Shown piece after piece: positions 59,083-64,000 of a stretch of DNA of 64,000 nt (its first letter is position 1; the number at the start of each line of letters is the position of its first letter). Under the pieces are notes generated by a model. That model did not search any database, had not been told where the DNA came from, and saw only the letters and a program-made list of their open reading frames with translations. A program made the translations under genes and the position numbers. Origin of the DNA: JAQTTT01 sp041652755 (GTDB lineage Archaea; Nanobdellota; Nanobdellia; Tiddalikarchaeales; Tiddalikarchaeaceae); assembly GCA_041652755.1 (NCBI GenBank), contig JBAZGS010000001.1, positions 80,488 through 144,487 of the forward strand, in the 5' to 3' direction.

Positions 59083-61221
59083 CTATTCTTTTTTGTAAAT
59101 ATAATAATTTGGTTTAATCATATACCAATTATCATAAGGCAAATAAAATCCGCATAATTCATTTTTTCCTGTTGAGTCTATCAATGTCAGGTTTTTTAGT
59201 CCGTTGTAAAATTCAGCCTTTGCTTCTATGCTTTCATTTGTTTCTGGATAAAAATCTTCTTCTCTAAACATATCTCTCTTATTTGTTATTCTACTGTTTG
59301 TGTAAGTAAAATGCTCAGTTATAAGCAAGTACTCTCCAGATTTTAATTGGCTAATATTGCCAATTTTCCTAGAAATATTTATTCCAGGAGGAAGCATCCA
59401 ATTTTTTGTATAACTACTAATTACATAATAAACATTTTTATCTATATCCACATTTAAACGGCTGTTATTTAGCTGCAAATATATAAAGTATAAATTATAT
59501 AAAATGAATAACGCAACCAAAAAATATTTTATTTTATTAATACTTATCCTTGAAACTGTGAAAAAACTTAAAATGATAAAGACAGTCAAAAATGGAAAAT
59601 AATATCTATATATTTGTAGAGGTTTACTGATTAGGTACACAAAAAAACCAAAAGAAAGCAAAATAACAATTGTTTTTCTAAAATTAGAGGATTTAACATC
59701 TTTTATTTTAAACTTTATTAAGAATTTATAAAAGTAATAAACACAAAATAAAAAATAAATGTTTATCAGCGGAGAAAATGATATGTTAAAACTAATAATT
59801 CTTGATAGATATAAATTAAGCAAAGGTTGATTTGTGGGAAAAAGACCATAATGTCCGCTTTGCATGTGATTTACTCCAGTGGATACTGTTCCAAAAAAGC
59901 TAAATACTCCATTAGTTAATTCTGTTGGATTAAATATTAAAAATGTAAGATACACCAAAGAACTTACTAAAATATTAAAAAATATAATTTTATGTAAAGC
60001 TATTTTTTTAGAATGTTCAGGTTTAATAATATATTCATAATTAAATAATATCATTAAGATGCCAAAAAGGAGTATTCCACTACCTTTAAATACCATTGCT
60101 AAAGCAGTTAATAAGATAAGATAATTAATTTTTTTTATCCCTCTTGACAAGTATTCAAACAAAAATAAATTAAATACTGTTAGCAAAAATATATCAGATC
60201 TTATAATATTTGAGTAAAAAAGTATTGTATAACTAAAAGTATATCCTATTAACATAAATATTATATTATTATTTTTTAGGTTAAGGAAATTAATTTTCTT
60301 TAATTTTGATATTAAGAAGAAGTTAATTGTAAATAGACTTAATGAGGTAATTAATCTCATTAAAGTTATTGATAATTTTCCTCCAAAAATTAAGTCAATG
60401 CTGCCATATAAATATATTATTATGGGTTGTGTTCTTTTATAGATAGCATCAAAATTTCCGCTTGAAAAAGATTTTATTAAATTAAAAAATTGGCTTTCTC
60501 CTGAATGAAAATTGGTATATCCTTGGCTCCAGTTACTTGTCATTAAATTTAATATTATACCTACTACAAAAATGGTAATTATAATTAAACTATATTTCCA
60601 TCCCTCTTTATTCATCCAGTTAATTAATTTATATGGAAGTTTTATAATCCAAATAAGGGGAGAAATTATTGCTTTTAATATGGCATTTAAGTATCTTTTT
60701 TCTTGCCAGGCAAGTTTTATTCCATAGCTCATATTTAATTTTGCCAAGAACGGGAATTTCTTGTCAAATTCTTTATTTCTCTTTTTTTCAACTTTTTCAT
60801 CTTCGGTTTTTTTATTTTCAACCACATCGATAACTTCTTTATTTTGATATAATATGACAATACCAAGAGAAATCGTTATTACAATTAAGATGAATTGATA
60901 GGGATTTATTATTTTTGCAACTGGTTCTATGAAACTAAAATTTAGAGAAATAACTATAATTAATAGTAAACTTAAAAGAAATCCATAATTAATCCATGTC
61001 TTAAGTTTATCTTTAGTTGATGTTTTTGAATAATAAATTAAAGAAATTGTGTTTATTGAGAAAATCACAACCGCAATTAAATTTAGATTTATATAAAAAC
61101 CCCAAAACATTTTCAAAATCAAAACAAGTAAAAAAAATATAGTCAAATTCCTAGCAGTAAGAAATAATATCATTCTATTTTTGATTATGAATTTATCAAT
61201 TCTTTGCATTATTTTCATCAT
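59083..61221 (-). CDS. Large membrane glycosyltransferase (GT39/PMT-like)
   Basis: A 712-residue integral membrane protein. The first about 130 residues hold four helices and end in a charged cytoplasmic segment (KKTEDEKVEKKRNKEFDKKFPF). From about residue 190 there is a PMT/ArnT-like unit. SNWSQGYTNFHSGESQFFNLIKSF is the first external loop with Glu/Asp, followed by many helices and a C-terminal external domain of about 90 residues. It likely transfers a lipid-linked sugar at the outer face. The extra N-terminal helical module is unusual for the family. Last minus-strand transferase of the glycan region. Confidence 0.7.
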   Translation of the reverse strand: MMKIMQRIDKFIIKNRMILFLTARNLTIFFLLVLILKMFWGFYINLNLIAVVIFSINTISLIYYSKTSTKDKLKTWINYGFLLSLLLIIVISLNFSFIEPVAKIINPYQFILIVITISLGIVILYQNKEVIDVVENKKTEDEKVEKKRNKEFDKKFPFLAKLNMSYGIKLAWQEKRYLNAILKAIISPLIWIIKLPYKLINWMNKEGWKYSLIIITIFVVGIILNLMTSNWSQGYTNFHSGESQFFNLIKSFSSGNFDAIYKRTQPIIIYLYGSIDLIFGGKLSITLMRLITSLSLFTINFFLISKLKKINFLNLKNNNIIFMLIGYTFSYTILFYSNIIRSDIFLLTVFNLFLFEYLSRGIKKINYLILLTALAMVFKGSGILLFGILMILFNYEYIIKPEHSKKIALHKIIFFNILVSSLVYLTFLIFNPTELTNGVFSFFGTVSTGVNHMQSGHYGLFPTNQPLLNLYLSRIISFNISFSPLINIYFLFCVYYFYKFLIKFKIKDVKSSNFRKTIVILLSFGFFVYLISKPLQIYRYYFPFLTVFIILSFFTVSRISINKIKYFLVALFILYNLYFIYLQLNNSRLNVDIDKNVYYVISSYTKNWMLPPGINISRKIGNISQLKSGEYLLITEHFTYTNSRITNKRDMFREEDFYPETNESIEAKAEFYNGLKNLTLIDSTGKNELCGFYLPYDNWYMIKPNYYIYKKE

Positions 61222-61418
61222 TTTATTATAATACTGTCTGTTTTATTAATAATTGTATTATTACTCATTTTTTATATAAATCTTATTGTGTTTCTTAAAG
61301 GTTAATATTTATGGGTTTATAAGTTAATTAAATTTAGTTTTGATGACAAAATTATTTATAATATTTAAAACCAATAAATAGAAGGGTGCACTAAATCCAA
61401 CATTTATTGTTTTTTGGT
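61222..61418. other. Intergenic spacer, 197 bp
   Basis: Very AT-rich promoter region of the minus-strand membrane glycosyltransferase and 3' flank of the LamG gene. No open frame, hairpin or repeat of note was seen. Confidence 0.5.
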
Positions 61419-62573
61419 TCATTTGGAGAGTGTAACCTTAAAATCATGAATAGTGAAATTTGTTGAATCAAATTCAATGGAGGTAAAGTTTTGAAACCTT
61501 ATATTTTTTGGAACTACTAAATAACTATTAAATTTATCATAAATATTAAATGACTGTAAGGTCATTTGAATATTTAAATCATAGGTATTATCTCTTTGTC
61601 CAATAGCGAATATTCTCTTATCAGAATTTATAACATTTCCAGAACAATATTTAATATCCATTAAATTGTTATTAAGTAAAATATATGCTTTTTCTTTCTC
61701 TTTATCATACACGCCAGTGATTTTTTCGAATGAAGTATAATTTATTTCCTCTGCATTAAATGAAGCCAAACATGACATATTATCTGTATTTATAAAGAAC
61801 CTAACATCTTTACTTGGACCACGTACATAAAAACCAGTTTGCCGGTTATCAGAATAAATATATCCAGAATTATTAAGTATTGATACTTCCAATTTAACTA
61901 CAGCTTCGACTGCGAAACTACCTGTGATATTAACATTATTTACCTTAATATAATCATCAATTCCATCAAAATAATAACCTTCCGAAACTTTAATTGGACT
62001 AGTATTCTCTTTTGGGAATTCATTCTCTTCAAGAAAATCATAACTAATTATTGGATTAGTTGATTCTAAATATAGCATTACTTGGTTGTAATCTTCAATA
62101 ATATTTGCAGGTATATTCAATTCATCACTATAAATAATAATTTTTTCATTTGAGAATAAAGGATTATAAATTGTTTTTCTTAAATATAATGGATAGACAA
62201 TCGAACCATATGTAATAAACACATCATCAGCGGATGTTATATTTGATTCAAATCCAATATTTATTCTATCATCAACCCAATCAGGAAGGTTCATCTTTAT
62301 TTTCACAGTTCCATTTAGTTCTCTGAAGCATTCTCCTTCCACGCAAGTTCTTGGGCCTAAAGCATCACTTTCAACCAAATATAACTCCTTTGAAATATCA
62401 GTATCTTCCTCATTTCCAACATTAAGAATGTAAGTCTTTTCAAAACCAAATGGAAGCCAGTTTATATAAATTATGTATACAAATATTACAAAAGGTATAA
62501 GATAAGTTAAGGCAGTAATAACTTTGTAAGTCGTCGACTTTTCTTTTTTAGACTCTACATTTTTCATGACCAA
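61419..62573 (-). CDS. Membrane-anchored LamG/concanavalin-like protein
   Basis: A 384-residue protein. One N-terminal transmembrane helix (about 20-40, ITALTYLIPFVIFVYIIYI) anchors an extracellular part. Residues about 50-185 are beta-rich. From about 205 a LamG/concanavalin A-like lectin domain is recognisable: YYFDGIDDYIKVNNVNITGSFAVEAVVKLE, DNRQTGFYVRG, GVYDKEKEKAYILLNNNL and FAIGQRDNTYDLNIQMTLQSFNIYDK, as in the Laminin_G_3 family. Such domains bind carbohydrate or protein at the cell surface. Its location at the end of the glycan region suggests a surface-glycan or adhesion role (inference). Confidence 0.75.
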   Translation of the reverse strand: MVMKNVESKKEKSTTYKVITALTYLIPFVIFVYIIYINWLPFGFEKTYILNVGNEEDTDISKELYLVESDALGPRTCVEGECFRELNGTVKIKMNLPDWVDDRINIGFESNITSADDVFITYGSIVYPLYLRKTIYNPLFSNEKIIIYSDELNIPANIIEDYNQVMLYLESTNPIISYDFLEENEFPKENTSPIKVSEGYYFDGIDDYIKVNNVNITGSFAVEAVVKLEVSILNNSGYIYSDNRQTGFYVRGPSKDVRFFINTDNMSCLASFNAEEINYTSFEKITGVYDKEKEKAYILLNNNLMDIKYCSGNVINSDKRIFAIGQRDNTYDLNIQMTLQSFNIYDKFNSYLVVPKNIRFQNFTSIEFDSTNFTIHDFKVTLSK

Positions 62574-62804
62574 TACCTTGAAATGTTAATATTGATGATT
62601 CTGAAATAATCTAAGAAAAATAGGACTATTTGCGCAACCCATAATTGCTTAACACTAGACAGCAAAACATCCTTAGCCATTAGTTAATAGTTTATAGTTA
62701 CTTTTTTAAAAAATCTGCCATTTTTGATTATAACCTGAATTTGGAAAATATTTATAAAGTATTGTTAATTAATTTTTAATTAATAATTATTATAATGAAA
62801 AACT
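62574..62804. other. Divergent intergenic region, 231 bp
   Basis: Separates the LamG gene (minus) from the surface protein (plus). It contains AT-rich TATA-like stretches, including TTTTTAATTAATA near 62771-62783 suited to the gene at 62805. No RNA gene or repeat was recognised. Confidence 0.5.
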
Positions 62805-64000
62805 ATGAAACTCAATAATGGTTTTAAAAGTGTATTGTTAAGCGGTTTTCTTATCATAGTTTTATTATTAGGAAGCGACAGCGCATTCGCAGTAGCAATG
62901 CATATTAGTGATGTTATTGTTAATGGCCAGGAATTAAGTTTTACTGTTGATATTGACATAAATGAAAATGAAAGATTGCCTATTGAACTTGTTGCAGTAT
63001 TGATAACTAATTCAACTGGAACTTTTGAGGATAATACTAGCTGGGAAGGCATCTGCATTTTTACTATTGATGGAACCATGCTTGACAATGAAACTATTGA
63101 TATAACTGATTTGTGCTCAAATTTTAATGTAACTCCTATTAATACTCAAACGAATTATTTGAACAGTTCAGGATACGGTTACGGTTACTATTATGGTTAT
63201 GGTTATGTTAATGCTTCTTATGATTACGGTTACGGTTACGTTTCAGGCTATGATTATGGCACTGCTTTAGGTCCGGAGTTTAAATACAATGTTACTTGGA
63301 TTGCTCCTAATGAGAATGCTGATTATAAAATCATGGTTGCTACCCTCACTGATGATGATTCTAAAATGCTTTCAACTGTGAATGCTGAAACCTTTTCAGT
63401 ATCTAAAACTACTGAAGATGAAGAGGAGACAGTTTATCACTATGCTCCTAGGGCTAATTCAAACACAGTCTCTAATGTTACTGTAATCATTGACCAAATA
63501 TTAGGCGACTTAAAGGACTTTATTGGCTCAGATGTCACTAATTATACTCTTGTATCTAATGTTAATCTTACCCAGACATTAAGCGTGATGGGTGAAAACA
63601 TTACTCAAACTTTTGCCTCATTCGGTGAAGAGGTTGTTTCAGCAATAACGAATGCTTTAGGAAGTGATGAATTAGTTGATGTTAGTATTACTACAAATGT
63701 TAAAGTTGTCCAAGTCACTATGGATGATGGAACAGTTGCTAATTATACAATGATTGAAAGAACCTTCAATAATTTGGGAAATATTACAGTTATTGAAGTT
63801 ATTCCTAAGAGTATTGCTTCAAGCGCTGCCATGATCTCTGGAGATTTCACTATTTTGCTTGATGACCCAGTTTTAGAGTTCAATATTGTTCCTAATGGCA
63901 AATTGTCTTATTTAATAAATGGCGAAGTTGATACAGGGAGCATAGAGACTCTTGCATCGCAAGCAATCCCTGAAGATGTATCAATTGCTATTACTAGCAA
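62805..64000 (+). CDS. Secreted Tyr-Gly-rich surface protein, N-terminal part (runs off window)
   Basis: An open frame from ATG 62805 to the window end (398 full codons, no stop). The N-terminus (KSVLLSGFLIIVLLLGSDSAFA) is a signal peptide. A beta-rich domain of about 100 residues follows, then a Tyr-Gly-rich segment at nt 63171-63260 (SGYGYGYYYGYGYVNASYDY). An Ig-like strand set (FKYNVTWIAPNENADYKI) and further beta-rich modules with many N-x-T/S sequons come next. VIEVIPKSIASSAAMI resembles a motif seen in archaeal secreted proteins with C-terminal sorting signals, but the C-terminus is outside the window. S-layer or adhesin function is inference. Confidence 0.8.
   Translation, partial: MKLNNGFKSVLLSGFLIIVLLLGSDSAFAVAMHISDVIVNGQELSFTVDIDINENERLPIELVAVLITNSTGTFEDNTSWEGICIFTIDGTMLDNETIDITDLCSNFNVTPINTQTNYLNSSGYGYGYYYGYGYVNASYDYGYGYVSGYDYGTALGPEFKYNVTWIAPNENADYKIMVATLTDDDSKMLSTVNAETFSVSKTTEDEEETVYHYAPRANSNTVSNVTVIIDQILGDLKDFIGSDVTNYTLVSNVNLTQTLSVMGENITQTFASFGEEVVSAITNALGSDELVDVSITTNVKVVQVTMDDGTVANYTMIERTFNNLGNITVIEVIPKSIASSAAMISGDFTILLDDPVLEFNIVPNGKLSYLINGEVDTGSIETLASQAIPEDVSIAITS

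Noticed and set aside
62600..62625. TTGATGA followed by CTGA, resembling C/D boxes
   Set aside because: The two boxes are only 2 nt apart and there is no terminal stem, so no guide RNA can form.

Overview
The window is a gene-dense, strongly AT-rich stretch of an archaeal chromosome. Archaeal markers are unambiguous: GatD/GatE tRNA-dependent amidotransferase, archaeal GluRS, TFE, RpoK, the Rrp4/Rrp41/Rrp42 exosome, PsmA, RNase P proteins, ribosomal L40e and S2, and archaeal Elp3. Small genes, tight or overlapping spacing and many pilin-anchored surface proteins suggest a DPANN-type lineage (Woesearchaeota/Pacearchaeota-like); that placement is inference, because no rRNA gene is present. Most first genes of transcription units have a TATA element centred about 26-30 nt before the ATG, which implies leaderless mRNAs. 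Downstream operon genes often carry a GGTG or GAGG ribosome-binding site.

Layout. 1-1523: start of a sugar-nucleotide nucleotidyltransferase, an unknown membrane protein and dCMP deaminase. 1563-15257: three surface proteins and one deleted relative with the same pilin-like N-terminus and the same promoter. They carry swapped repeat cargoes: FG-GAP and RCC1 propellers, DUF285 repeats, or a PQQ-type propeller. A gatD-gatE-unknown-METTL5-like operon lies among them. 15282-24187: GluRS, a yeast-type cytosine deaminase, ftsZ flanked by unusual inverted repeats, a divergent NAD-kinase-like protein, a PspC/LiaF-like membrane operon, a nitroreductase and DNA ligase. 24193-24262 (minus) is a good box C/D guide RNA candidate aimed at the peptidyl-transferase region of 23S rRNA. 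24326-40902: TrmB regulator, SppA, RDD protein, Elp3, an ITPase/XTPase, a CBS protein with an HPF-like tail, tRNA-Gln followed by a tandem repeat containing its 3' end, a minimal FeFe-hydrogenase-like protein, RlmH, geranylgeranyl reductase, TFE, site-2 protease, LysRS, L40e and a secreted transglutaminase-like protein.

41636-49274 is the archaeal RNase P/proteasome/exosome superoperon (Rpp30, Pop5, PsmA, SBDS, Rrp4, Rrp41, FAU-1-like RNase E/G homologue, Rrp42, RpoK, S2, Memo). The FAU-1-like gene between Rrp41 and Rrp42 is notable. 50163-62573 is a surface-glycan region: epimerase, glycosyltransferases, CapK-like adenylation enzyme, acyltransferase, kinase-like protein, methyltransferase, flippase-like protein, a large membrane glycosyltransferase and a LamG-type membrane protein. 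It is visibly more AT-rich from about 54.6 kb. It includes one GT2 gene with an in-frame TAG and one kinase-like gene with no canonical start codon. The window ends inside a secreted Tyr-Gly-rich surface protein.

Functional links: GatDE, a presumably non-discriminating GluRS and tRNA-Gln(UUG) together make Gln-tRNA, and no GlnRS is seen here. The exosome operon couples RNA decay, ribosome maturation and protein turnover. The pilin-anchored proteins carry many N-x-S/T sequons and could be substrates for glycans made by the glycosyltransferase region (inference). No gene-free stretch exceeds about 300 bases; the longest is the 280-base ftsZ upstream region. No CRISPR array, transposase, integrase or rRNA gene was seen.
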